A stretch of DNA of 42,407 bases from Blautia sp. (GTDB lineage: Bacteria; Bacillota; Clostridia; Lachnospirales; Lachnospiraceae). Under the pieces are notes generated by a model. That model ran no database searches, had not been told where the DNA came from, and saw only the letters and a list, made by a program, of their open reading frames with translations. This document shows, one piece after another, positions 26,426 through 36,009 of the stretch (positions are counted from its first letter, which is position 1; each line of letters opens with the position of its first letter). Both the position numbers and the translations under genes were made by a program. The DNA is taken from contig JAMPAC010000021.1 of assembly GCA_023667395.1 (NCBI GenBank), forward strand, positions 3,719-46,125, written 5' to 3'.

Positions 26426-28072
26426 CTAACCTGAAATTCTTTGTAACCACTCAATAAATTGTAAGTCATTTAATTTTTTGTCATTAAAAATAATGGACGT
26501 AAACGCTCCCAACTCCAACTCACCATCCGTAGGCTCGATTATCTCACATGGACCTGCCTTTCCATCATCACAGCCCAAAATATACATAAGCTGCTCCTCT
26601 TTATTCCTAAATATTTCTTCCAATTGAGGGTATATCTGCTCAGATAAACTTTTTCTGAATGCACCTATCAACCTTTGGGAATTATCCGCTTCCGCGAGAT
26701 TCCATACATAAGATCCTCCTAATGTATAATCTTTCCCCAAAAAAATCTTGATTTTTGAATTAATAGTGTCTACCACATTTTTCACTAAAACTTTTAACAT
26801 TTTCACATCATAATCATCAATTTCAGAAGAAACTGTCGGTACATATTTCATACCTGTTATGCCAAAGTGCATTTCAAGGTCTGTATGGTTTCAATAAAGG
26901 TCGTGTCTGAAAAATCTTCTCCGCAAGGCACTATCCAAAGGAAAAATTGATTTATCCACAGAATTCATACTTGCTATAATATATACATGATATGGCATTG
27001 TAAATGGATTTGTTAACTCAAATTTTCCGTTTTTGTTTTCAAATGTCAGTTTCTCTCCAAAACTTAAATATGGCAGATTCAGTTCCACTGTTCCCGATGA
27101 TTTTGTGCCGTCTGATTTCAACCTTTTATCAGGTTCAATAACCGTAATAAATTCACCAAACACTTTTGATACATTTGCTCTATTTAATTCGTCAATTACA
27201 AGAAGTGCTCTATTTCCATTAATTCGTGCATATTCACATAATTCTATCAACTTTCCTGGCCTTGGCTTTATCTCAAGAAGTTTTGAACTGGCGCCATCTG
27301 TCGTCATACCAATAATAAATTCTTCATATGAATAGCTTTGATGAAAAGTTGTCCATTCGACTTTAGAATTTTCAATCATATCCTCCTCATAAAAATAATC
27401 ACTCTTTTTCTTCTCGTCAAACAAAATCTCGCCGGAACCGCCATGTTCAAAAATCGATACTACCTCCTGCATTAATGTCGTTTTCCCTGTTCCGGGAGGC
27501 CCATACATCAATAAATTGGTATTCTCCATTAATTCATCATATATTCTTTCCGCTTCACTTGAAGTTTTCACTGCATCCAGGCAAAACATTCCCATTTCAC
27601 TTTTCAGTATTTCTGTCCGTAGCACTGGAGGAAGATTTGGTACTTCTGTTCCCAAAAGAATTCGTCCATAATACAAATCGTCCGTTGTACGAATCAACAT
27701 TACGTAACTTTTTTCATCTTTCGCCGATGGAAAACGTCCTGCTTCTATCCACAATGGGTATGCAGTTGCAGGCCTTTGAGAAGGAATATTCCAATCTTTA
27801 CGCGCAGAACCATCACCCATATACCTGACACATAATTGCGATACGTCTACAAAGTCAGAATCCCCCTCATTTCCGTATGGCTGAATATTTATCATAATAT
27901 CAAATCCATTCAACGTTGTAATATTATCCCTTTTTTCATCTTTGAAAAATGATGAATAGTCTGCTTTTGAGCCTAACCTGATATCATATTGTCCTTTTGA
28001 TATTCCTGACAAAGTATCAAAAGTAGCTTGATTAATGTTCCTCCAAAGTATTGCATATACATGCTTCATCAC
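26426..28072 (-). pseudogene. mcrB: McrB-like GTPase, interrupted by an in-frame TGA
   Basis: The first part (28072 or ATG at 28069 to 26894) has an N-terminal domain of about 170 residues, Walker [10 protein letters not shown] at 191-199, Walker [19 protein letters not shown] near 291, and the McrB signature [23 protein letters not shown] at 26891-26893 stops it. The following 148 residues, in the same frame and with an ATG at 26872, match the usual McrB C-terminal part (INSKIKIFLGKDYTLGGSYVWNL, then QLEEIF and LMYILG). So one stop codon divides an otherwise 548-residue McrB. McrB is the AAA+ GTPase that translocates DNA and triggers McrC. It could be dead, or two chains could still assemble. 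Confidence 0.8.
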
Positions 28073-28189
28073 TGCTCTTCTCCTCTAAAATATATATTTT
28101 ACAAACAGAATCCTATATTTTTCGTTATTTGACATATCGATAAACACCCCATATCTTATTTCCATTTTCTACAAAAACAAGATGCTATA

Positions 28190-28218
28190 ATTATAATCTT
28201 AACTGCAAACAAAATCAA
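28190..28218 (-). promoter_or_regulatory. Promoter of the mcrB-mcrC-methyltransferase operon
   Basis: Minus strand: TTGATT (28213-28218), 17-nt spacer, TATAAT (28190-28195). The leader is about 115 nt, AT-rich, and AGAGGAG precedes the GTG/ATG start of mcrB. Confidence 0.7.
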
Positions 28219-28275
28219 TCTCTTCCCTCACATCAAGATAGGCGCGAGATAACATTAAACTCCATACATCATTTT

Positions 28276-29493
28276 TCAAGTCACCACCAGATCCTTTCTC
28301 CTCAGCAGAAAATCAATGATATTCATATGCACGATACCGTCATGGCTCAGGTCGATCTTGTCCAGGGACATCACATACTTGGGCGAAGCGTCCGTAATCC
28401 TGCCGTAAGCGCCAAACTCCCGCCTGATCGTTTCTTCGCCCGTCAGCAGATACGCCACCTGTATAAAGCACTTTTTACCGCCCCTGACGGCCACAAAATC
28501 AATTTCCCCCCTGTAGGTCTTTCCGGCAAATACCGTATATCCCCTTGTGATCAATTCATTATAAATAATATTTTCCAGGAAAAAGGTATCCTCGTAATTG
28601 ATCGTATTCGTATTGATCGTCCGAAATCCCATATCTATGGCGTATTGTTTCGCACGGTTACTGAGCGCCGCCTTTCCCGTGATATGATACCGGCTCACTC
28701 CGTGGATCAGGTACGCTTTCTTCATGCGATCCAGATAATTATAAACTGTCCTCCTGGAGACCTCTTTATTCTCTTTTTTGTAAGCCGCAATGACATTATC
28801 AACGGAAAGCTCCTTTCCGGCATTGGCAAGGATGTACAGCGAGATATCCATGAAGCTTTTCTTGTCCGCGCTCCTGCTTTTCCCCACAATATCCCTGTTC
28901 ACAATACTCTCGTAAAGATTGGAAAGATATCTGTGCACGGACGTCTCGTCCTTATAATCGAAGCGGAGCGGAAAACCTCCCCATTTCAGATAGTCCGGGA
29001 ACATTTCCTCGCTCCACTCCATCCGGTTGATCTCATAATACTGTTTCATCTCATAAAAGGAAAACGGAAGTATCTCGAACTCCACAGTCCGCCCAGTCAG
29101 GAGGGTCGCCAGTTCGCCCGATAATAAAGTGGAATTGCTGCCGGTTACAAACAGGGATACGTCCAGCGTCGCCCTGAAAGACGCCAGCGCCTTTTCAAAA
29201 TTTTTCACATGCTGGATCTCATCCAGAAAAATGTAATACTTTCCCTTATGGGTGATCCTGCTCTTGATCTCTTGATTCAGGTCGGAGGCATCCGCAATAT
29301 ATTCGTAGTCCATATCTTCCAGGTTCAGATAGATGATGTTGTCCCCCGGAATCCCTTTTTCCACAAGTTCATCCCTGATCGTGTCGAGAAGAATCGATTT
29401 TCCGCATCTCCTCACCCCGGTGATAACCTTAATGATGTCCGAATCATAATAAGGGCGGATCTGTTCAAGGTATGCTTCTCTTTTCAATTTCAT
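28276..29493 (-). CDS. AAA ATPase with DUF4143 nuclease-like domain
   Basis: 405 residues from the ATG at 29493 (GGAGG eight bases upstream; a GTG three codons earlier is less likely). Walker A GVRRCGKS at 26-33 and Walker B YYIFLDEIQHV at about 90-100 make a small AAA domain; a winged-helix segment follows, then a C-terminal DUF4143 part ending in GEIDFVAVRGGKKCFIQVAY, which resembles a PD-(D/E)XK core. Such proteins are widespread and often variable between strains; their role is not established, though defence or toxin links are suspected. An unusual array of palindromes precedes it. Confidence 0.88.
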   Translation of the reverse strand: MKLKREAYLEQIRPYYDSDIIKVITGVRRCGKSILLDTIRDELVEKGIPGDNIIYLNLEDMDYEYIADASDLNQEIKSRITHKGKYYIFLDEIQHVKNFEKALASFRATLDVSLFVTGSNSTLLSGELATLLTGRTVEFEILPFSFYEMKQYYEINRMEWSEEMFPDYLKWGGFPLRFDYKDETSVHRYLSNLYESIVNRDIVGKSRSADKKSFMDISLYILANAGKELSVDNVIAAYKKENKEVSRRTVYNYLDRMKKAYLIHGVSRYHITGKAALSNRAKQYAIDMGFRTINTNTINYEDTFFLENIIYNELITRGYTVFAGKTYRGEIDFVAVRGGKKCFIQVAYLLTGEETIRREFGAYGRITDASPKYVMSLDKIDLSHDGIVHMNIIDFLLRRKDLVVT

Positions 29494-29601
29494 TTTGTGC
29501 ACCTCCGCTATTCACATATTATCATCTTTTGTGAATTTGTGCAAGATAACCGTGCACATTTTTTAATTTTGACCAGTTTGTGCAAATTAATCGTGCACAA
29601 A
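29494..29601 (-). promoter_or_regulatory. Promoter and palindrome array before the DUF4143 ATPase
   Basis: Minus strand contains a perfect 8-bp-arm palindrome (TTTGTGCA-N9-TGCACAAA, 29578-29601), a second related copy (TGTGCACGGTTATCTTGCACAA, 29536-29558), a TTCACA-N13-TGTGAA palindrome over the likely -10 box, and a further TGCACAAA half-site at the ATG. The promoter is TTGCAC-N17-TAATAT. A repressor binding several TGTGCA-type sites is likely. The first palindrome begins in the last codons of the preceding gene. Confidence 0.6.
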
Positions 29602-30741
29602 ATTTACCTTTTCCATCTCCCGCTTCAATTCCACCGGCATACTCCTGGGACCCCGCACCGCGTACACACCAAACTGCTTCATCCGCTCAAACGACCATGT
29701 TCCCGGCTCATACTTTTCCAGCAGTTCCACTGTCATCGCCGTCTTCACGGATAAATTCTCGTCCTCATACTGCCAGGGCATGTCCACTTCAATCGCCCTG
29801 CACTTATACAGTATGGACGAATATGGCGCGGCCACATACATGTAGATCGTATCTCCCACATGAATATCGCTGCCCTGCTTCCATGTGACGACACTAGATT
29901 CCTCAAATGCCGCAATCACATCATAATATTTCGGATTCGCCGGAATGATCCAGTCCTTCGGCTCGGTGCGGCTGGATTTCTTTCGCGGAGCCGCGCTTCC
30001 CGCTTTGGAAATGCCAAGCATCCTGCGGATCTGACCCTCTGTGGCAGCAGGGCAGATCTGCCTCGTCCGCTCCAGGATCCGCTTCCAGGATTCCCCGGGA
30101 GACTCCTTATAGGCGGATGTCACATGTTCGTATCCCCACAGGTGCTCCGGCGTGGAATATACGGCGATGGCCCATCCATAATCCTGGCCTTTCTTATTCT
30201 TCCTCTGCCGGAAATCCCGCATACAGAGGTACAGCTTCATTTCCAGTTCCGTCACGGTGCCTTCAAAGTTCTTCTCGCCATTTTTTCCAAAACCTGCATT
30301 CTGCCTTACTTCAAAGGAGTAGAGTTCCGCGTCCGCGTTTTCTTCCGCAAACAGATCCATGATCTTCTTCTGGCGCATGGAAGCTTTCTCATCATCCCAC
30401 AGGGCGTCAAAATCATATCCGTCCCTGCGGTAATTTGCAAAATATGGCAGCCATTCCCGGGAAATAAAACCGGCTTTCCGGTCAAAAAACTTTCCATAAG
30501 CCACCTGCCCGCTTCCGGCAATGATCTCACGCCACTCCCAGGGATCGCGCTTCGGATCGCCGATCCACCAATCCTCGGGAACCGTGCGCTCCTCCAGGGA
30601 AAAACCGGGGATCTCATTCTGAAATAAGGGCAAAAAACCCGCTTCATTGATATACGCAATTGCCTCTTCCACAGTATGGATACACCTGGGGTCGTCCCCG
30701 GCAACACCATGCATGATCCATGTTCCCGATTCATTTGCCAT
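29587..30741 (-). CDS. AlkZ-related / EVE domain fusion protein
   Basis: 384 residues. Residues 1-250 resemble the family often labelled AlkZ-related (motifs PEDWWIGDPKRDPWEWRE, FISREWLPYFANYRRDGYDFDAL, LRDFRQRKNKKG around Asp/Tyr, TPEHLWGYEHVTSAY). The C-terminal 120 residues are an EVE domain (DWIIPANPKYYDVIAAF...TIYMYVAAP...KCRAIEVDMPW). EVE domains read modified bases, and AlkZ-like proteins unhook crosslinks, so a nucleic-acid damage or modification sensing role is inferred. It is the third gene of a three-gene unit with a helicase-nuclease. The start is fairly far from its GGGAG box. No catalytic assignment is certain. Confidence 0.7.
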   Translation of the reverse strand: MANESGTWIMHGVAGDDPRCIHTVEEAIAYINEAGFLPLFQNEIPGFSLEERTVPEDWWIGDPKRDPWEWREIIAGSGQVAYGKFFDRKAGFISREWLPYFANYRRDGYDFDALWDDEKASMRQKKIMDLFAEENADAELYSFEVRQNAGFGKNGEKNFEGTVTELEMKLYLCMRDFRQRKNKKGQDYGWAIAVYSTPEHLWGYEHVTSAYKESPGESWKRILERTRQICPAATEGQIRRMLGISKAGSAAPRKKSSRTEPKDWIIPANPKYYDVIAAFEESSVVTWKQGSDIHVGDTIYMYVAAPYSSILYKCRAIEVDMPWQYEDENLSVKTAMTVELLEKYEPGTWSFERMKQFGVYAVRGPRSMPVELKREMEKVNFVHD

Positions 30742-30788
30742 CTTTGGTCATTCTCCCATCCTTTTACATACCGCAATGAATCACACCG

Positions 30789-33700
30789 CTATTTCAGGTA
30801 TCTCTCAATAAGTTTCCTGATTTCCTCACAGTCGATGCCCCCATCCGGGGAATCCTTTGACACGATCAGATTGTCGCCTTCCACAATCCCATGCTTTTGA
30901 TAAACTTCCTGCTTCTCCTTCCAACGCTTCTCATATCCCGCGTCTCCCCGCATTCCGCAATGTTCCCAGTAGAGATCGCCGCTTTCCGCGTCCGCAAAGG
31001 TGAAATCAGGTATACGGATCCCGTCCTCTCCCAGGTCCAGCTCTTTCTCGTATTCATAATAGATCCCCGCCTCGAAAAGCATGTTTGCAATGATAACTTC
31101 CGACTTGGAACGAACCATTTCACCCCTTAACGTGCGGTGGATCAATGCCTGTTCGTAGTAGTGGTTTTGGTATTCCACAATATGAGGCAGTTCAAACAGG
31201 CAGGTAAATCTGCGGGCGGTCTCAGAGTAAACTGCGGACGCGTAATCGCGCAGCTTACAGGCCTCGTCATTATAGAGGATCACCAGCTTCTCCCGCTGCC
31301 TGGTGATCGCCGTATACAGCAGTTCCCTGGAGAGCATGCCTGCCGGTTCCCCCAACACCAGGATTGCTTTCTTAAATTCACTTCCCTGTGCCTTGTGTAC
31401 GGTCAGCGCATAGGCAAGTTCCAGATCCGACGTCCCCTCCTCCGTCATAACGGAGAACCAGTAGTAATGGCAGTCAGGCTGGGACGCAAAACAGATCTGA
31501 TGGCTGGCTCCTCTGCCCTTCTCCGATTTCTTCAGATTATCCACAATGCCCACTTCGCCGTTTGCCACATATTGGTTGTCCTCCCCTTTGGGGTAACCGG
31601 TGCGTCTCTGGTTCCGCACATTGATCACCTTATCCCCATACATGATACCGTCCGTCCCCAGAAGACTGCGGGTGCTCCTTACCTTGCAATGCTCCAGTTC
31701 CAACAGTTCTGCAGAGCGATATTTCTCATGAATATACCGGTTGATGGTCGCCGTGCCCACCACGGCATCATTCCGGTATGCGGATAAGATCTGCCACTCC
31801 TCCACTTTCTTCGGGTCGCTGCCAAAATTCATCCATTCCCTGTCGATCCTGCCCCCGATGGACTTGTTAAATCCCTCGATATCATCGGCATCCTCCATTT
31901 CCGTCTCATCGGCAATGGTCTGGAAAACCGTCTCTTCCAGTTCTTCCGGCGTATGCCATGTCTGAAAGCTGATATGGCTGCCCAGGGTTCCCGACTGCAG
32001 CCGGATAAAGATATTGTCATCCAGATTTTCCGCATTTCCCGTGTACCATTTCGCCAGTTCCGTATCTCCCCTGGGCTGACCGTCCTCTGACAGCTGGCGC
32101 ATGGTGACCGTAAGCTGGCCGAACCCCTTTCCCACCCTTGGAAATTCACTGATATCATGGTCAAGGCATCTCACCAGATCCACAAAAGGACGCCCCGCCC
32201 CAATGGGAGGCAGCTGGTTGGGATCCCCCACGAAAATAATGCGCTGCGCTTTCTTCCGCAGCGCCTGCAGCAGGGCGCCGAACATTTCCTCCGTCAGCAT
32301 GGAGCTCTCGTCTATGATCACGGTAAAGGGAACATCCACGGCCTCTTTCTCCGAAAGGCAGTACTGCATGGTGCGCCCGTTAAAACGCCCGCTCTCACTC
32401 AAAAACTGCGCCACCGTCTTTGCTTTGCTGCTCACTCCATGTTCCTTCATGGCCTGGCTCATACGGACCCTTGCCTTTCCGGTGGGCGCCAGAAGCAGCA
32501 CCCCGCCGTTCCGGATCAGGGGCGATTTACAGAGAAGCGCCAGCAGCGTCGTCTTGCCAGTTCCCGCGCCGCCGATCAGCACAGACAGCCGGGATTCCGC
32601 CAGTTCCTTCAGGACAGCCGCTTTTTCCTCTCTCGCCCGTTCCTCGAACGCCGTCTCCCTCTGGCTCCCAAACTCAGAGTCCACGATCTTCCGCCAATCC
32701 TCCCTGACTTCATGGCGTCTGCCTTTCAGCCTTTTACTCACAGAGGAACGTATCACCTCGTCTATCTCAAATAACCGCATCAGCTGATACGCCTTTGTAC
32801 CATCCGCACAGTTCAGGATATGCAGTTCCGGTTCCAGGAAATCCCCAATGCTCTCCATGATATCACTGTTGATATGACATTCCGGCTCTATGGGCAGTTC
32901 ATTGATCTTGTTGATCAGATGCAGCCGGAAGTACGCCGTATGTCCCTGCAAAGCCTGTTTCTCCAGCTGGCTGACCGCATAGGCGCGGATGCGCCTCCTG
33001 TCATTTTCGGAATCCAGCATGGTCTCCTCCGGCAATGGGTTCCTGCTCCTCACATCCTCCGGCGGGAAGACAGCCATATCGATCTTTTTCACCGGGATCA
33101 TGATCTCCGGCGGACATAGCCTGGTCTTCTCATATAAAATATAGGGATTTTCCAGTATCTCCCTGTCCGTAAGACGCAGTCCGTATTTCTGCCGTATCTC
33201 AGGATAAAAGACCGCCTCCGCCTGCTCCGTCGTCAGGGACATCCGCGCCAGCAGCCAGAACAGCTTCTTCCTATCCCCCGACAGGGAAAGGAATGTCCGC
33301 CGTTCCGTACTTTTCATCACGGACAGGACCTTTTTCGAAAAAAACTCCTCCGGATGCTCAAAACAGACACCCAGCATCTCCTCATATGCATCCGGGGAAA
33401 CCTTGCGCCGGATCTCCTTTACCACCGCTTCACAATAGCGGAATCCAACCGTCTGCAGCATGGTGGCAAGTCCGGGATAAGCCCCCCTGTCCTGCCATAC
33501 TTCCCGCAGCCGCGCCCTGGTCCACGCGATCTTTTCGCCCCAGTTACCGGGAATGCAGCCTTTTATGATCGTAAGCGCCCTGATCGTCTGGAGCAGCACG
33601 CTGATCACGGCGTCATGGGAAAGATGTTCCGTGGCATAGGAAAATTCATCAAAATAATCGTCCTCCGCAAACACTGTAACGGAATTGATATCAAATTCAG

Positions 33701-34454
33701 GATGCGATCCGGCATACTCCATCATTTCCCAATAGGGCATCAGGAAACCATTTTTCCCGTCATCGCGTATGGAATGCCCTATCATGGTCTCCCATAAGAT
33801 AGAACGCAGTTCCCCCGCCTCCGTGTGCTCATGCTCCGGCGGCTCCATAACGGATGTGACAACGCCGATCCCCATCACCACACGTTTTGCGTCATCTATG
33901 AAAGGCACCTGCTTGGCATAAGGAATGACCAGCGACTTTTCCGGTTCCACATCCTCATAAAATGTTTCAAAAATAGCCCGCTGGTTCTCCGCGTCCTGCA
34001 CCCAGTTTGTGTCAAATGGCAGAACCGGTTCCCTGTCCGCATCATAGGCAATCCCGTGCCGCTCCGCCAGCTTCTCAATATTCCTGTCCTGGTCGGAGCC
34101 TTTGTGGAGCATGGTCCACCCAAAAGGTCGCGCAGGCAGCGAATAGGGCGGATAATGCAGTTCCGTCATCTGAAAATGTCCATGGGTAGACGGATTCCTC
34201 CGCTTATACGGATGTTCCTCGATCCTCATGTAAGCGCATGATGACATAAAGCATCCGCCCTCGGAAAGACAGGGAATCTCCTCCTCGTGTCCCGCAATGG
34301 GACAGCCTGCCAGTTCCCTTTCCAGTTCGTCATCCCTGCCGCCCGCAATATTCTTCAGCCTGAGGCAGGCATTGTTATAGCAGGGTTTCTCACACACCAG
34401 ACCTGCGTATCCGTTATCTTTCCAGGGAACCCTGATCGATATATGCTGCGCCAT
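30789..34454 (-). CDS. RecD-like superfamily 1 helicase with C-terminal nuclease-like domain
   Basis: 1221 residues. N-terminal cysteine cluster (Cys21, 25, 30, 51, 62, 68, 73); then a large N-terminal part; the SF1 ATPase from about 600, with Walker A GGAGTGKTT at about 627-635, IIDESSM at about 710, GDPNQLPPIG at about 740, and the UvrD-type C-terminal motif LAYALTVHKAQGSEFKK. The last 110 residues (RSKSEVIIANMLFEAGI...IRIPDFTF...YWEHCGM) resemble a PD-(D/E)XK nuclease. So one chain joins a 5'-3' type helicase to a nuclease. It is not a standard RecD2 because of both end modules. It lies 13 nt after the YunG-like gene and 47 nt before the EVE gene. A DNA repair or phage defence role is possible. 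Confidence 0.88.
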   Translation of the reverse strand: MAQHISIRVPWKDNGYAGLVCEKPCYNNACLRLKNIAGGRDDELERELAGCPIAGHEEEIPCLSEGGCFMSSCAYMRIEEHPYKRRNPSTHGHFQMTELHYPPYSLPARPFGWTMLHKGSDQDRNIEKLAERHGIAYDADREPVLPFDTNWVQDAENQRAIFETFYEDVEPEKSLVIPYAKQVPFIDDAKRVVMGIGVVTSVMEPPEHEHTEAGELRSILWETMIGHSIRDDGKNGFLMPYWEMMEYAGSHPEFDINSVTVFAEDDYFDEFSYATEHLSHDAVISVLLQTIRALTIIKGCIPGNWGEKIAWTRARLREVWQDRGAYPGLATMLQTVGFRYCEAVVKEIRRKVSPDAYEEMLGVCFEHPEEFFSKKVLSVMKSTERRTFLSLSGDRKKLFWLLARMSLTTEQAEAVFYPEIRQKYGLRLTDREILENPYILYEKTRLCPPEIMIPVKKIDMAVFPPEDVRSRNPLPEETMLDSENDRRRIRAYAVSQLEKQALQGHTAYFRLHLINKINELPIEPECHINSDIMESIGDFLEPELHILNCADGTKAYQLMRLFEIDEVIRSSVSKRLKGRRHEVREDWRKIVDSEFGSQRETAFEERAREEKAAVLKELAESRLSVLIGGAGTGKTTLLALLCKSPLIRNGGVLLLAPTGKARVRMSQAMKEHGVSSKAKTVAQFLSESGRFNGRTMQYCLSEKEAVDVPFTVIIDESSMLTEEMFGALLQALRKKAQRIIFVGDPNQLPPIGAGRPFVDLVRCLDHDISEFPRVGKGFGQLTVTMRQLSEDGQPRGDTELAKWYTGNAENLDDNIFIRLQSGTLGSHISFQTWHTPEELEETVFQTIADETEMEDADDIEGFNKSIGGRIDREWMNFGSDPKKVEEWQILSAYRNDAVVGTATINRYIHEKYRSAELLELEHCKVRSTRSLLGTDGIMYGDKVINVRNQRRTGYPKGEDNQYVANGEVGIVDNLKKSEKGRGASHQICFASQPDCHYYWFSVMTEEGTSDLELAYALTVHKAQGSEFKKAILVLGEPAGMLSRELLYTAITRQREKLVILYNDEACKLRDYASAVYSETARRFTCLFELPHIVEYQNHYYEQALIHRTLRGEMVRSKSEVIIANMLFEAGIYYEYEKELDLGEDGIRIPDFTFADAESGDLYWEHCGMRGDAGYEKRWKEKQEVYQKHGIVEGDNLIVSKDSPDGGIDCEEIRKLIERYLK

Positions 34455-34467
34455 ATTTTCTCTCCTG

Positions 34468-34905
34468 TCAGTTTCTGATCTTTTTCTGCAGTTCTTTCCT
34501 CAAATACTCATATCTAAGCCGCTTCTCTTCCTTTGCGAAATGGGTTTCCCGCAGCTGCACGGGATTATCCTCATAGGAAAGCGCTTCCTCCCCGAACTGC
34601 TCGCTTGTGAGATCGAACACGCAGTCCCCGACCACATTGTAGCAATGATAATTTCCATCGGGCCTGCGTATGCCGTAGACCTCCCCGCCGAAAACATCCT
34701 GGACAAGGAACGCCGTGATGGAACACTGTCCCAGGGTCATATTTTCTTTCGTCCAGCCATCCCGCATCCTTGGCGCACAGGTCTCCGCGCACCAGATCTC
34801 CGAAAGCAGATCGTAGAGATGCCTGGGATCCCTGATCTGTTTGTATTCATCGTTTATGGCAGGCACATCCGCCTGCTGCCAGCCGTAGAATCCGTATGAT
34901 TTCAT
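34468..34905 (-). CDS. YunG-family protein
   Basis: 145 residues. The pattern IWCAETCAPRMRDGWTKENMTLGQCSITAFLVQDVFGGEVYG, then NYHCYNVVGDCVFDLTSEQF, is that of YunG-like proteins. Cys in GQC, His in NYHCYN and Asp in FDLT are spaced like a Cys-His-Asp active site, so an enzyme (for example transglutaminase-like) is possible, but this is inference; family function is unknown. It has GGAGGG upstream and begins the three-gene unit with the helicase-nuclease and EVE protein. Confidence 0.75.
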   Translation of the reverse strand: MKSYGFYGWQQADVPAINDEYKQIRDPRHLYDLLSEIWCAETCAPRMRDGWTKENMTLGQCSITAFLVQDVFGGEVYGIRRPDGNYHCYNVVGDCVFDLTSEQFGEEALSYEDNPVQLRETHFAKEEKRLRYEYLRKELQKKIRN

Positions 34906-34955
34906 TTGTCATCACCCTCCGTTTACACTCTGATAACCTCCAGCCTTACCTGATT

Positions 34956-34984
34956 ATTATACAATATCCGCCTCTGTTCGTCCA
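34956..34984 (-). promoter_or_regulatory. Promoter of the YunG-helicase-EVE unit
   Basis: Minus strand: TGGACG (34979-34984), 17-nt spacer, TATAAT (34956-34961); leader about 45 nt. Good -10, moderate -35. Confidence 0.55.
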
Positions 34985-35021
34985 TCGCGGAATCCGCTGT
35001 TGCAAACTGTTTGGAAGTGCA

Positions 35022-35981
35022 TCAGATCAAAAAACTCATTTGCTCCGGCGCGTTTACAGGCTCCCCTTTCAGCGAAGTTACCTTACGGTCAGTCACTTTA
35101 TCCCGGCTACCGAGGGGTTCACTGCACAACAGCGGGGACGTCGGATCATAAAGAGCACAGTTCGCCTCGACAGCCGCGGGACTGTGGTTCGCATAACAAT
35201 ATTTGCACCCGCTCCTGCAGGTATCGTAGGTTCCGACCTCCACACTTTCGATGCAGCCGCATTCCGCCCGCTGCCCTTTATCCTTTCCGGCCTTGATCCT
35301 GTATCCAGTCAGCCTTTCGATCAGTTCTTTATCTATACAATGGTTATGTTCTATTCCGCAGGCCTCCAAATCCATCGCCTCAGAACAGGCTGCCATTACC
35401 ATGCCGTTTGCATGAGCCATATCGGCGATCTGCCTTGCAAAAGCCCGCAGTTCCTGCGGGCTGATCTCCTGCAAGCCGAAAGCCGCCATGTTCTTTTTGT
35501 TCCTGGCATAGATATCCACAAAGCTTATCACGCATTTTTCCGTATATCCGTTCAAAAGCGCGGCATATTTTTCAAATGTCCGCAGATGATAATTGATGGA
35601 ATACTTATCAGAAAATACAATGGGATCATATCTCCAGATCACTTTTTCCCGCCCTATCTTAGAGGACAATTCCTGAAAAACAGGGATCATGACCTTTTCC
35701 TTGTCCGGAAGACCTGCCTCCAGCTCCTTTCCATATCCGGTCAGCGTAAACTGGAAATAACAGGCATAATCCCTTAATTCGCCAAGGCGATCCAGCATTG
35801 GTTTTGGATTTTTCGTCCAGAACACAATGCAGTCCACAAGTTCCGGCGAGAGATCGATCCTGCTGACCTGACGGCTGTTCATGGGATTTCTGACATACAG
35901 GAAGCCCTCCCGGATCCTGTTAAAAAACCACTCTGAATAATATGCAGGGATGTCTGTGCGGCGGCTGACGCTTAATATCAT
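35022..35981 (-). CDS. DUF1848 protein with a C-terminal cysteine motif
   Basis: 319 residues from the ATG at 35981 (MILSVSRRTDIPAYYSEWFFNRI), which matches the usual N-terminus of DUF1848. An in-frame start 19 codons upstream overlaps the promoter and is rejected. Conserved features are VRNPMNSRQVS, FWTKNPKPML and, near the C-terminus, TCRSGCKYCYANHS with Cys255, 259 and 262 (C-X3-C-X2-C), as in radical SAM iron-sulfur sites. Known members are of unsettled function and may act on nucleic acids or lyase chemistry. Other Cys residues (199, 208, 215, 241, 243) cluster nearby. It is a single gene with its own promoter. Confidence 0.8.
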   Translation of the reverse strand: MILSVSRRTDIPAYYSEWFFNRIREGFLYVRNPMNSRQVSRIDLSPELVDCIVFWTKNPKPMLDRLGELRDYACYFQFTLTGYGKELEAGLPDKEKVMIPVFQELSSKIGREKVIWRYDPIVFSDKYSINYHLRTFEKYAALLNGYTEKCVISFVDIYARNKKNMAAFGLQEISPQELRAFARQIADMAHANGMVMAACSEAMDLEACGIEHNHCIDKELIERLTGYRIKAGKDKGQRAECGCIESVEVGTYDTCRSGCKYCYANHSPAAVEANCALYDPTSPLLCSEPLGSRDKVTDRKVTSLKGEPVNAPEQMSFLI

Positions 35982-36009
35982 GTTGCTGCGAACCTTTCCA
36001 TTTTGATTG

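Noticed and set aside
26426-26872. An independent 148-residue gene between mcrB and mcrC
   Set aside because: It is in the same frame as mcrB and matches the usual McrB C-terminal region.
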